From NCBI RefSeq assembly GCF_015471405.1, contig NZ_BLVZ01000003.1, forward strand, positions 310,001 through 374,000: a stretch of 64,000 nucleotides of DNA, given 5' to 3'. Shown one piece after another: positions 36,212 to 44,828 of this stretch; the stretch's first letter is position 1, and each line of letters begins with the position of its first letter. Made by a program: the position numbers and the translations under genes. The notes under the pieces were generated by a model. It did not search any database. It saw only the letters and a program-made list of their open reading frames with translations, and had not been told where the DNA came from. The stretch comes from Pseudomonas cichorii (lineage in GTDB: Bacteria; Pseudomonadota; Gammaproteobacteria; Pseudomonadales; Pseudomonadaceae).

Positions 36212-36472
36212 ATGGAAACCCTGACGCTTTTCAAGCAGGCCATGTTGCTGGTGGTAGTGCTTTCCGCTCCGGCACTGATCGTGGCGGTGATTGTCGGTGT
36301 CATCACCTCGCTGCTGCAGGCCGTGATGCAGTTGCAGGATCAGACCCTGCCGTTCGCCATCAAGCTGGTTGCCGTGGGCGTGGCACTGGCGCTGACCGGA
36401 CGCTGGATCGGTATCGAACTCATGCAACTGGCTTACCTGTCTTTCAACATGATCGGTCAGACGAGGCCTTGA
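36212..36472 (+). CDS. hrcS: HrcS (SctS), T3SS export apparatus, 86 aa
   Basis: FliQ/SctS family with two membrane helices: 'FKQAMLLVVVLSAPALIVAVIVGVITSLLQAVMQLQDQTLPFAIKLVAVG', followed by the second helix. The ATG at 36212 gives 86 residues, the usual HrcS size; the frame extends 18 bp upstream. hrcT starts 1 nt after its stop. Confidence 0.95.
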   Translation: METLTLFKQAMLLVVVLSAPALIVAVIVGVITSLLQAVMQLQDQTLPFAIKLVAVGVALALTGRWIGIELMQLAYLSFNMIGQTRP

Positions 36473-36473
36473 G

Positions 36474-37271
36474 ATGTTCGAGCTCCCGTTCAAGGAAGTC
36501 AGCGAATCGATCATTGCCCTCACAGTGGGCATGGCGCGGCTGTACCCGTGCCTGTTCCTGATTCCGGCGTTCGCATTCACCGAACTCAAAGGCATGCTGC
36601 GCCACACCATCGTCCTGGCCCTGGCGCTGTTCCCCATGCCCGCCATTCGCGAATCCCTCGCGGGCCAGAGCCTCGATTGGCTGGACCTGACGTCACTGCT
36701 GCTCAAGGAAAGCATTATCGGCCTGCTGCTGGGCCTGTTGCTGGCCATGCCCTTCTGGCTGTTCGAGTCCATCGGCTGCCTGTTCGACAACCAGCGTGGT
36801 GCGCTGGTGGGCGGCCAGATCAACCCGGCACTGGGCGACAACACTTCGGAACTGGGCCATATGCTCAAGCAGGTCATGATCCTGCTGATGATCCTAGGTG
36901 GCGGTTACGCCAGCCTGACCCAGATCATGTGGGACAGTTATCTGGTATGGCCTGCCACCCAATGGGTACCTGTCACCGGCCCCGAAGGATTCGAGGTCTA
37001 TCTCAAGCTGGTCGCCAGCACGTTCCGCTTCATGGTGCTGTACGCCGCACCGCTGGTAGGCCTGTTGCTGCTGATCGAATTCGGCATGGCGATTCTCAGC
37101 CTTTACAGCCCGCAACTACAGGTTTCAACCCTGGCGATGCCCGCCAAGAGCCTCGTAGGCCTGGGCTTCCTGGTGCTGTACATGCCCATGCTCACCTGGC
37201 TGGGCGAAGGCCGTCTGGATGAGCTGAAAGATTTGACGCACTTGCTACCGCTGATGTTGCAGATCCCCTGA
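36474..37271 (+). CDS. hrcT: HrcT (SctT), T3SS export apparatus, 265 aa
   Basis: FliR/SctT family: 'ARLYPCLFLIPAFAFTELKGMLRHTIVLALALFPMP', 'KESIIGLLLGLLLAMPFWLFESIGCLFDNQRGA' and a C-terminal multi-helix bundle. It completes the SctRST pore with HrcR and HrcS. 24 bp separate it from hrcU. Confidence 0.96.
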   Translation: MFELPFKEVSESIIALTVGMARLYPCLFLIPAFAFTELKGMLRHTIVLALALFPMPAIRESLAGQSLDWLDLTSLLLKESIIGLLLGLLLAMPFWLFESIGCLFDNQRGALVGGQINPALGDNTSELGHMLKQVMILLMILGGGYASLTQIMWDSYLVWPATQWVPVTGPEGFEVYLKLVASTFRFMVLYAAPLVGLLLLIEFGMAILSLYSPQLQVSTLAMPAKSLVGLGFLVLYMPMLTWLGEGRLDELKDLTHLLPLMLQIP

Positions 37272-37295
37272 CCGCCCTCTGCCGGAAGCCGGACC

Positions 37296-38381
37296 ATGAG
37301 CGAAAAAACAGAAGAACCCACGCAGAAAAAGCTCGACGACGCACGCAAGAAAGGTCAGGTCGGGCAAAGCCAGGATATTCCCAAACTGTTCATTTTCGCG
37401 GCCCTGATCGAGATGATCCTGGCCATGGTGGATTCCGGCATGGAACGCCTGAAAGAGCTGATCATGCTGCCCATGATGGAGCTGGATCGGCCCTTCGGCG
37501 CCGCCCTTGGAGAGGTGATGACCAAGGCAGGCCTGGAGTTGCTGCTGTTCATGCTCCCGGTCCTGGGTGTTGCCGCAGTCATGCGCCTGGCCGGCGGCTG
37601 GGTCCAGTTCGGCCCGCTGTTCGCCACCGAAGCCCTGAAGCTGGACTTCGAGCGCCTGAACCCCATCAACCAGTTCCAGCAGATGTTCTCTTCACGGCAG
37701 TTGTTCAACCTGTTCAACAGCCTGTGCAAGGCCGTGATGATAACCCTCGTGCTGTATTGGCTCCTGCCGCCGTCACTGGGCGACCTGATCGGCCTTGCCC
37801 AGACGGATCTGGACAGCTACTGGAAAGCACTGGTCGATCTGTTCAGACGCCTGTCACGCATCTGCCTGGGTCTGCTGCTGGTGCTGGCCATCGTGGACTT
37901 CGCTCTGCAGAAGTACTTCTTCATCAAGGGCCAGCGCATGAGCCATGAAGATATCCGCAAGGAGTACAAGGAGTCCGAAGGCGACCCGCACATGAAGTCG
38001 CACCGCAAGTCACTGGCACACGAAATCTCTCAACAGCCTGCCTCCGCCGCGCCTGCCAGGGCACCGGTCGAAGACGCCGACATGCTGCTGGTCAACCCGA
38101 CCCACTTTGCCGTGGCCCTCTTCTATCGCCCGGAGCAAACCCCGTTGCCGCGCATTATCTGCAAGGGCCGCGACGCCGATGCCCGCGAGCTCATCGAGCG
38201 CGCCCGCAAGGCAGGTGTACCAGTGGTGCGCTTCGTCTGGCTGGCACGGACGCTGTATCGTGAAAACGTTGGTCAGTTCATTCCACGCGCCACTTTGCAG
38301 GCTGTGGCGCAGGTTTATCGACTGTTGCGTGAAATTGATGAACAGGCAAAGGGGGACGTGATCGAAATGCCGCATTATTAA
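37296..38381 (+). CDS. hrcU: HrcU (SctU), T3SS autoprotease switch protein, 361 aa
   Basis: Four N-terminal membrane helices and a cytoplasmic FlhB/YscU domain with the self-cleavage motif Asn267-Pro-Thr-His270. N-terminus 'MSEKTEEPTQKKLDDARKKGQV' is typical. It changes substrate preference with HrpP. It is the last T3SS gene here: in P. syringae hrcU is followed by hrpV/hrpT/hrcC, but here an unrelated gene cluster follows after 640 bp. Confidence 0.97.
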   Translation: MSEKTEEPTQKKLDDARKKGQVGQSQDIPKLFIFAALIEMILAMVDSGMERLKELIMLPMMELDRPFGAALGEVMTKAGLELLLFMLPVLGVAAVMRLAGGWVQFGPLFATEALKLDFERLNPINQFQQMFSSRQLFNLFNSLCKAVMITLVLYWLLPPSLGDLIGLAQTDLDSYWKALVDLFRRLSRICLGLLLVLAIVDFALQKYFFIKGQRMSHEDIRKEYKESEGDPHMKSHRKSLAHEISQQPASAAPARAPVEDADMLLVNPTHFAVALFYRPEQTPLPRIICKGRDADARELIERARKAGVPVVRFVWLARTLYRENVGQFIPRATLQAVAQVYRLLREIDEQAKGDVIEMPHY

Positions 38382-39022
38382 GTTTTGGCAAACACACTCA
38401 AACGCGCCCGGAAATTTCCTTATAAATCAGCGTCATTACCAAACCACCAAAAAGGCTTAATACGAAAGGCATAACTCACGTAATCTTTTTTATGATTTTT
38501 CGATCTATATGCCGTGTTGCCATGCTCAAAGCGCTGATATAGATTCAGCCCCGTACTCAGTCAGCAGGACACACTGACGCAGTTGCTTCAACACGGATTA
38601 TGTTGAGGCTTGAATAAGGCAATCACGGAAGATTCGTATCATGAATACTTATCATAAAAACAACTGCCGTTCTTCGTTCAAAGCAACACATGAACAATTC
38701 GCAAGAATGTTCACCCTCCCCGATATCAGCCGGAACAACGTGATTTCGTTGCGCTCCCGGCTCTGGAACATCCTCAAGATCCGCTCTCAAGGCCTGAAAA
38801 ACCAAGCGTCCAGCGAGCCTGCGCAACAGCGGCCGCACATAAGCGATGGTCACTTTCACTCTTAGAGTACTTCAATGTTCCAGGGCATTCGCCCTGCACT
38901 AACGACTTGAATGAACACTGAACTCATTCGGTTTGTCCGCAAGACAATCCGTTACGGAATTCGTGTACGCGCTTGTCCGCAATTCCAATGAACACATTAA
39001 CTCTTCCAAGACGGAGATGATT
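38382..39022 (+). other. Leader region between hrcU and the pathway cluster
   Basis: About 640 bp and AT-rich at first (38440-38530). It contains a possible small ORF (38641-38865), a 6-bp hairpin CAGGGC-ATTC-GCCCTG (38881-38896) just after it, and two 10-bp direct repeats TTGTCCGCAA (38933-38942 and 38973-38982). No hrp box or clear sigma-54 site was found. The promoter of the downstream cluster must lie here or further upstream. Confidence 0.5.
38641..38865 (+). CDS. Possible small protein, 74 aa
   Basis: A short open frame with GGAAGA 7 nt before its ATG. The product is basic and Asn/Ser/His-rich with no recognised family (MNTYHKNNCRSSFKA at its start). It is followed by a hairpin and precedes the oxidoreductase gene by 158 bp. 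It could be a leader peptide, a precursor, or a chance ORF; I rate it weak. Confidence 0.3.
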   Translation: MNTYHKNNCRSSFKATHEQFARMFTLPDISRNNVISLRSRLWNILKIRSQGLKNQASSEPAQQRPHISDGHFHS

Positions 39023-40033
39023 ATGACTGGACTCAAAGTTGGTATCGTTGGTCTCGGCGCACAGATGAAAGAGAATCTGTTGCCCACACTTTTACAAATG
39101 CCGGACATTCGTATCGTGGCGGTCTGCGACAGCGACCGAACCCGTGCAGAAGAAATCAATCGTTTCGTATCCAACGTGATGATCACTGATAACTTCGACG
39201 AGATGCTTGCCTGCCCCGGGCTCGATGCAGTCGTCATGGCCTGCCCACCTCAGGCGCATCGTGATCTTGCGTTCAAGGCCATGGCCAGGGGCGTGCATGT
39301 CTTTGTCGAGAAGCCACCTTGCTTCACCCTCGACGAACTGGAAGCACTGATCGCTGCCAGTCACGATGCCAAAGTGGTTACCGGCGTCGGCATGAACTTC
39401 AAGTTCGCCAAGCCCATGCAGCAGTTGCGTCAGATGACCAGCACTGAACAGTTCGGCAAGATCGTGCATGTTCAGCTCAACCACTATGCAAGCAAACCCA
39501 CGTCGCCGCTTTGGGGCCTGGATTCGACACTGCGTTCCTTCCTGCTGGCCCAGGCCATTCACACCATCGACCTGGGCGTGACCTTCGGTGGCGGCGAACT
39601 GCGTGATATCGAGTCCCGGGTGCAGCGTCACGGCGACTCATTGCTGGTCAGCCTTGAGCTGCAATTCAGCACAGGTGCCAGCGTCAGCCTGCTCAGCGGC
39701 ACCCTGTTCCCCTACTTTGAATTCGACATGAAGATTGTCAGCTCGAACTCGATGATGGTGGAACTCAACAACCTGTGGAACATCACCATGCACGAACCGG
39801 AGCACGGCACCAGTGCCACCGGTACGGCCAAACGCTGGCGTGGGGCGTGGCAGCCAGGGCCACTGGATTCCGGCTATGAGCGCAGCGGTTATTTCGGCGA
39901 GCTGGAAAAGTTCTTCCACGCCGTACGTACCAACACAGCCTATGAGGCGAGCTTCGAGAGCCTGCTCCCGACTTACAGGGTAATCGAGAGCATCTGCTAC
40001 GCAGCCGAACCAAACCTTGCCCTTAGCGCTTGA
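39023..40033 (+). CDS. Gfo/Idh/MocA-family oxidoreductase, 336 aa
   Basis: Rossmann N-terminus 'LKVGIVGLGAQMKENLLPTL' and the family's Glu-Lys-Pro motif 'VHVFVEKPPCFTLDELEAL', followed by the alpha/beta substrate domain ('FKFAKPMQQLRQM'). These NAD(P) enzymes oxidise sugars, sugar phosphates and inositols. Start at 39023 has ACGGAG upstream; the frame opens 90 bp earlier without a family match. First gene of a tightly spaced cluster; next comes an aminotransferase. Oxidoreductase + DegT aminotransferase + HAD phosphatase is the kanosamine-pathway triad (NtdC/NtdA/NtdB), which suggests amino-sugar chemistry, but this is an inference. Confidence 0.9.
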   Translation: MTGLKVGIVGLGAQMKENLLPTLLQMPDIRIVAVCDSDRTRAEEINRFVSNVMITDNFDEMLACPGLDAVVMACPPQAHRDLAFKAMARGVHVFVEKPPCFTLDELEALIAASHDAKVVTGVGMNFKFAKPMQQLRQMTSTEQFGKIVHVQLNHYASKPTSPLWGLDSTLRSFLLAQAIHTIDLGVTFGGGELRDIESRVQRHGDSLLVSLELQFSTGASVSLLSGTLFPYFEFDMKIVSSNSMMVELNNLWNITMHEPEHGTSATGTAKRWRGAWQPGPLDSGYERSGYFGELEKFFHAVRTNTAYEASFESLLPTYRVIESICYAAEPNLALSA

Positions 40034-40060
40034 GCCCACCCATAGCCTGTTACGGAATCC

Positions 40061-41182
40061 ATGAACATGTCAGCCAATCTTTCCAGTACCGCCACTGCAC
40101 ACAAGCCTGTTTCAGATAAATATCGCCCGGTGTATGCCGACGACCTGCTGACCATGAAGTTGACCCTGGAACGCCCGCTGTCGGGCACCAGCGATGTGGT
40201 CGGCGAATACGAAAGCAAGCTCGCCGAGTGGTTCGAGGCGCAGCACGCCATTGCCGTTTCGTCAGGCGGCGCGGCGCTCAGCGTGGCCATTTACGCATCC
40301 GGCGTAGGCCCTGGCGATGACGTCCTGCTGACACCGAGCTGCCCGCTGTGCACCATCTACCCGATCATTGCCGCCGGGGCCAACCCCATCTTCGTCGATA
40401 CCCGCGCCCACGGCTTCGGTGCAGATCCAGCCTCGATCAAGGCCCGCATCACACCGAACACCAAGGCCATCATCGACATCCCGATGTGGGGTTATCCGAC
40501 TGAAGTCGACGAACTGCGCCTGCTGACCCATGAACTGGGCATCAAGCTGATTCTGGACCTGGCTCACTCCCACGGCACGACCCTGCAAGGGCGCCCGTTG
40601 TCGCAGTTCGGTGACCTGTCCTGTTTCAGCACCCATGAGCGCAAACCACTGGCCACCGGAGAAGGCGGTTTCATCCTCACCGATGACGATGCACTGGCCC
40701 AGCGCTGCCGTGACTACAGCCGCTTCGGCAACCTCAATGGCAAGGACTTCGGCCTCAACTACAAGCTTGCTGCACTGCCGGCCGCCCTGGGCGGTAGCCG
40801 TCTGGCGTCATTGGCCGGTCAAATCGAGAAACGCCGTGCGAACACGGCCTACTTCCTCAGCAAGCTGGATCACAGCAAGGTCCGCGAGAAGAAGATCATC
40901 GATGGCGGTCTGCCGAACTATTACTTCCTCAATCTTGAACTGCACTTTGCCGACAACCGTGCTTTTATCGATTATCTCGATGACGCGGGTATCCCTTCCG
41001 ACATCAAGCGCTATGGTTGCAAGGCGCTCTATGAATTCCCGGCACTCGCCCAATACCGTAACGAATGTCCAAACGCTGAGGCCTTGCTGGCGGGCATGAC
41101 GACAATTCCGGTTCATCCGGACATTACCCAGACGGAACTGGACTACATGGCAGATCGCATCAATCAGTACGGTGCCGCGTAA
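40061..41182 (+). CDS. DegT/DnrJ/EryC1/StrS-family aminotransferase 1, 373 aa
   Basis: PLP-dependent sugar/cyclitol aminotransferase family: 'AIAVSSGGAALSVAIYASGVGPGDDVL', 'IDIPMWGYPTEVDEL' and the Lys motif 'CFSTHERKPLATGEGGF' with the Schiff-base lysine Lys195. It transfers an amino group from Glu/Gln to a keto group on a sugar, cyclitol or related carbon chain. It follows the Gfo/Idh gene by 27 bp; the Nudix gene starts at once after its stop (TAAATG). It is clearly paralogous to the second aminotransferase at 41692. Start ATG 40061; 40067 is also possible. Confidence 0.9.
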   Translation: MNMSANLSSTATAHKPVSDKYRPVYADDLLTMKLTLERPLSGTSDVVGEYESKLAEWFEAQHAIAVSSGGAALSVAIYASGVGPGDDVLLTPSCPLCTIYPIIAAGANPIFVDTRAHGFGADPASIKARITPNTKAIIDIPMWGYPTEVDELRLLTHELGIKLILDLAHSHGTTLQGRPLSQFGDLSCFSTHERKPLATGEGGFILTDDDALAQRCRDYSRFGNLNGKDFGLNYKLAALPAALGGSRLASLAGQIEKRRANTAYFLSKLDHSKVREKKIIDGGLPNYYFLNLELHFADNRAFIDYLDDAGIPSDIKRYGCKALYEFPALAQYRNECPNAEALLAGMTTIPVHPDITQTELDYMADRINQYGAA

Positions 41183-41695
41183 ATGACGGCCCCACTCGAT
41201 CGCTCACAACTGGATCGGCATTTCACCGCGTCCGGGTTCGTCTTGAACCCGGACCGGAAGATGCTGCTGTTGCATCACCGCAAGCTCGGTGTCTGGCTGT
41301 ATCCCGGTGGCCATATCGAACAGGGAGAAACCCCCGACGTCGCAGTACTGAGGGAAATTTTCGAGGAGACGGGGATACACGCCCAACTGCTCGGCGAGCG
41401 CGACGAAGAACTCGCCGATGTCGAAACCGATGTTACCGTGCTGCATCAACCGTATCGGGTACTGTGCGAATACATCGACGACAAGCGCGGGCCGCACTAT
41501 CACCTTGACCTGATCTATGTCACGGCAACTCCTCTGCTCGCCTGCCCGGACGACAGAGAGGTCGAACACGCGCGCTTCTTCAGCCATAAGGAAACGGCTG
41601 AGTTGAAGATGTTTCCCAACTTCCGGCGAATGGTAGACCGAGTCTTCGCAGACGATGCGCTGTGGGATCTGGTGGGGATAAAGGTGTCGTCATGA
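41183..41695 (+). CDS. Nudix hydrolase 1, 170 aa
   Basis: Complete Nudix box G-x5-E-x7-REUxEExGU at residues 43-65 ('GHIEQGETPDVAVLREIFEE' then TGI). It would hydrolyse a nucleoside diphosphate-linked compound or another diphosphate ester. It lies between the two aminotransferase genes; its ATG follows the first stop directly and its stop overlaps the second aminotransferase start. This strict coupling makes a role in the same pathway likely, for example release of a nucleotide-bound intermediate or clean-up. Confidence 0.9.
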   Translation: MTAPLDRSQLDRHFTASGFVLNPDRKMLLLHHRKLGVWLYPGGHIEQGETPDVAVLREIFEETGIHAQLLGERDEELADVETDVTVLHQPYRVLCEYIDDKRGPHYHLDLIYVTATPLLACPDDREVEHARFFSHKETAELKMFPNFRRMVDRVFADDALWDLVGIKVSS

Positions 41696-42780
41696 GCCTG
41701 CGAACCATTACCCAGAAAGGCACTCTGCACTCGGCTGACGACCTGCACGAACTGGAGCGGGCCCTGCACTCGGGCCTGACCGGCACCTCGCCGATTGTCG
41801 AAGAGTACGAAGCAGCGCTTTCTGCGCTGTACGGCATCAAGCATGTGATTGCCGTGTCGTCAGGTGCCGCTTCGGTGACGGCGGCGCTGTCTGGCGTCGA
41901 CTTCAAGCCAGGCGATGAAGTCATCGTCGCCCCGACCGGACCGATCTGTACGGTACTGCCGATTCTATCCATGGGGCTTGTGCCGGTGTTCTGCGATGTC
42001 GCGCCGGACAGTTTCGGTCTTGACCCGCAGGACCTGCGGCGCTGTGTCAGCCCTCGGACCTGTGCAGTGATCGAAGTGCCGATGTGGGGTTATCCGATCA
42101 ACTCTGACGCGACCTGGGCATTTGCGCAGGAAGCCGGGATCGCGCTGATTCAGGACCTGGCCCACGCCCACATGACCCGTCTGGACGGAACATGGCTGGC
42201 GCGCCATGGCGACATCAGTTGCTTCAGCACCCATGACTGCAAGTTCATCTCCACCGGCGAAGGTGGCTTCGTGATGACCGATGACGATGAGCGGGCACGG
42301 CGGATTCGCGCCTACACCCGCTTCGGCAATCTGACCGGCGAGTCTCTGGGCATCAACCTGAAACTGGGCGGTCTGCAAGCTGCCGTTGGCCTGGCCAGGT
42401 CACGTCAGCTCGGTGTGCATCTGGAACAACGTCTGGACAACCGCGAGCGGCTTCTGGGCCTGCTCGACAACCCGGCGTTTCGCGAACTGCCCGTGGTCCC
42501 CGGTGGCGTCGTGAACGGTTATTCGCTGTTACTGCAATCGGTGGGGCATGACGGTCGCCAGTTGGTGCATTACCAGCAACGGCACGGTATCGAGTCGGAT
42601 ATAGGCAAGTACGACAACCAGCCGCTGTATCAACTGCCGTTACTGACCCGCTATCACCGCGATTGCCCCAACGCCGCCAGGTTGCTGCGCTCACTGACGA
42701 CGGTGCCCTTGCATCCGGGTCTGCTGGACGACGACCTGCACTACATCGCCAAGGTGCTCAATGACTACTCTCCCAACTGA
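41692..42780 (+). CDS. DegT/DnrJ/EryC1/StrS-family aminotransferase 2, 362 aa
   Basis: Second aminotransferase of the pair: 'GIKHVIAVSSGAASVTAALSG', 'IEVPMWGYPINSDATW' and Lys motif 'CFSTHDCKFISTGEGGF' with Lys184. Start ATG 41692 overlaps the Nudix stop; the longer frame is rejected. It differs enough from aminotransferase 1 to act on a different intermediate, or the two may form a heteromer. Both keep the catalytic lysine, so neither looks like a dead copy. Confidence 0.9.
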   Translation: MSLRTITQKGTLHSADDLHELERALHSGLTGTSPIVEEYEAALSALYGIKHVIAVSSGAASVTAALSGVDFKPGDEVIVAPTGPICTVLPILSMGLVPVFCDVAPDSFGLDPQDLRRCVSPRTCAVIEVPMWGYPINSDATWAFAQEAGIALIQDLAHAHMTRLDGTWLARHGDISCFSTHDCKFISTGEGGFVMTDDDERARRIRAYTRFGNLTGESLGINLKLGGLQAAVGLARSRQLGVHLEQRLDNRERLLGLLDNPAFRELPVVPGGVVNGYSLLLQSVGHDGRQLVHYQQRHGIESDIGKYDNQPLYQLPLLTRYHRDCPNAARLLRSLTTVPLHPGLLDDDLHYIAKVLNDYSPN

Positions 42781-44131
42781 ATCGGGCCGGCGCTCGGGCC
42801 ATGCGGTGGTGATCGGCGGCAGCGTGACCGGCTGCCTGACCGCTGCGGTGCTGGCGAAACGCTTCGAGCGTGTCACCGTGATCGAGAAAAGTGATTTCTA
42901 CGACGAAACCGGTCCGCGCCAGAGCCTTCCCCAGGAACATCACGTGCATCTGTTGCTGTTGCGCGGCAAGCAGATCATCGAGCGCATTTTCCCGGGCCTG
43001 CTGAGTGCCCTTGAGCAAGACGGTGCCCAGGTGGCGGACCTGGGTCACGATGTAAAGTGGTATCAGGGCGGTCGCTGGAAAAACCGTTACCGCAGCGGCA
43101 TTCATGCTCACTATTGCAGCCGCAGGCTCATCGATAACCAGCTTCGCCGTTGCCTGACGACTGTGCCGCAGGTGGATATTCTTTCCGGCACGCGAGTGAC
43201 GGGCATCGAGTTTGCAGGTATCGAAGACCGACGTCATGTAAGCGGCGTGACCATCGACAACGGTTCGGGTGCGCAACATTTGCCCTGCGATCTGCTGGTG
43301 GACGCCAGCGGCCGGGGCACGCATATGCCCTCCTGGCTGAAAGAGGCCGGTTTCGGCACGGTGCAAAACAGCTTGGTCAAGACCGAGCTGGGTTATGCAT
43401 CGCGCATCTACAAGCGGCTCCCCGCGTTCGCCGAACAATGGCAAGTGTTGCTGGTGCTGCCAACGGCCCCGGCACAACGCTCGATGGGCGTGATCAGCCC
43501 CATCGAGGGTGATCGCTGGATGGTGACCACCGGTGGCTGGTTCGGCCATTTTCCCGGCAAGGATCCGGACGACTTTCTGCAAGCCCTGGCCGACCTGCCG
43601 GTGCCGGATATCCATGAAGTCATCCGCGAAGCCGAACCGCTGTCGGAAGTCTTCACGTTCAAGATGCCCGGCAGCCGTCGCACTCACTACGACCGCCTTG
43701 AACACTGGCCGGAAGGTTTGCTGGTCGTGGGTGATGCCCTGAGCAGCATGAACCCGCTGTACAGTCAGGGCATGACCATTGGCGCACTGGAAGCCGACTG
43801 CATCGACAACCGCCTTGACGCGCTGCTGGATCGCTCGCTCAGTTGCCATCAGTTGCAGGGTTTGCTGTGTGGCGTGGTCGATGGTGCATGGAACATGGCC
43901 ACGACCGAGGATTTCCGCTTCCCGGAAACCTCCGGTGAACGCACCTGGCGCACCCGCTTTGACCATTGGTTCGGCGCCGGGCTTGGCAAGCTCTCGGCGA
44001 GCAATCGCCGGGCGCTGGAGACACAAATCGGTGTGACCAATCTGGTAGTAGATCCCAGCCGACTCTACTCGCCGGCAATTGTGTCGCGCATCGCACTCAA
44101 TGCCCTATTTCCCAGGAACACCCGACAATGA
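42761..44131 (+). CDS. FAD-dependent monooxygenase/oxidoreductase, 456 aa
   Basis: FAD-binding fold with N-terminal 'VVIGGSVTGCLTAAVLAKRFERVTVIEK' (G-G-S-x-x-G form of the dinucleotide motif), 'DASGRGTHMPSWL' and the late GD motif 'LVVGDALSSMNPLYSQGMT'. These place it with flavin monooxygenases (PHBH/halogenase superfamily). The halogenase motif WxWxIP is not seen, so hydroxylation or oxidation is more likely than halogenation. Overlaps aminotransferase 2 by 20 bp and the HAD gene by 4 bp. Confidence 0.88.
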   Translation: MTTLPTESGRRSGHAVVIGGSVTGCLTAAVLAKRFERVTVIEKSDFYDETGPRQSLPQEHHVHLLLLRGKQIIERIFPGLLSALEQDGAQVADLGHDVKWYQGGRWKNRYRSGIHAHYCSRRLIDNQLRRCLTTVPQVDILSGTRVTGIEFAGIEDRRHVSGVTIDNGSGAQHLPCDLLVDASGRGTHMPSWLKEAGFGTVQNSLVKTELGYASRIYKRLPAFAEQWQVLLVLPTAPAQRSMGVISPIEGDRWMVTTGGWFGHFPGKDPDDFLQALADLPVPDIHEVIREAEPLSEVFTFKMPGSRRTHYDRLEHWPEGLLVVGDALSSMNPLYSQGMTIGALEADCIDNRLDALLDRSLSCHQLQGLLCGVVDGAWNMATTEDFRFPETSGERTWRTRFDHWFGAGLGKLSASNRRALETQIGVTNLVVDPSRLYSPAIVSRIALNALFPRNTRQ

Positions 44132-44826
44132 TCGACGATCCCCTGCATTTTTCCGGCATCGAACATGTGGTGTTCGACTGGAACGGTACCCTGATCGACG
44201 ATATCGATCTGGCTGTCTTCGCCGTGAATCGCTGCGGCGAGCATTTCGATGTCCCACCCATTACCGCTGACCTGTATCGGGCCAGGTTCAACTTTCCGAT
44301 TGCCGGCTTCTACGCCGCGCTCGGCTTCGATCTGGACCGCGTGCCTTTCTCCACCATCGTCCAGCGTTACCTGGAGCACTTCGACGCAAATGTCGCGCAC
44401 TGCCCGTTGCACTCGGGTGTGATCGAGTTTCTCGACGCTGCAAAACGTGCCGGTATCGGCGTCTCGATTCTCTCGGCGTCGCATTGCGATGTGCTGGTTC
44501 AGACCCTTGAAGCCAAGGGTCTGCATGACTATTTCGAGCATGTCGTGGGGCTGAGCCATAACCAGGCTACCAGCAAGACAGCCGAGGCCGTGGTGTTGCA
44601 GAAAACCCTGGGCACACCTGCCTCACGAACCCTGTTCGTCGGCGATACGCTGCACGACTTCGAGGTGGCGAATGCTGTGGGCTGGTCGCCAGTACTGGTT
44701 TCGACCGGCCATCAGAACAGCGAACGCCTGCGTGCCAGCGGTGCGCCGCTGTTCAGCAACCTGGACGAACTGCTGCAACGCTTTGCACCCGCTCACGCAC
44801 GGTGCGCCGAAACCGGGAGTGCCTGA
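44128..44826 (+). CDS. HAD-superfamily hydrolase 1 (DWNGT variant), 232 aa
   Basis: HAD fold of the phosphoglycolate-phosphatase-like group with motif 1 'VFDWNGTLIDD' (nucleophile Asp17), motif 2 'SILSASH', and motif 3/4 'LFVGDTLHDFEVANAVG'. Position +2 after the nucleophile is Asn19 rather than the usual general acid Asp (DxDGT), which may change the chemistry or slow it. The start is ATG 44128, overlapping the FAD gene stop. It could dephosphorylate a sugar phosphate as NtdB does in kanosamine synthesis. Confidence 0.87.
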   Translation: MIDDPLHFSGIEHVVFDWNGTLIDDIDLAVFAVNRCGEHFDVPPITADLYRARFNFPIAGFYAALGFDLDRVPFSTIVQRYLEHFDANVAHCPLHSGVIEFLDAAKRAGIGVSILSASHCDVLVQTLEAKGLHDYFEHVVGLSHNQATSKTAEAVVLQKTLGTPASRTLFVGDTLHDFEVANAVGWSPVLVSTGHQNSERLRASGAPLFSNLDELLQRFAPAHARCAETGSA

Positions 44827-44828
44827 CC

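Noticed and set aside
38400..39022. hrp box in front of the pathway cluster
   Set aside because: Only GGAACA or GGAAAT occur here and no CCAC follows at 15-16 nt.
42758..44026. 422-codon minus-strand open frame opposite the FAD gene
   Set aside because: Shadow of the FAD oxidoreductase, which has clear family motifs on the other strand.
42761..44131. Flavin-dependent halogenase for the FAD gene
   Set aside because: The WxWxIP halogenase motif is not present; the GD motif alone is shared by many flavin monooxygenases.
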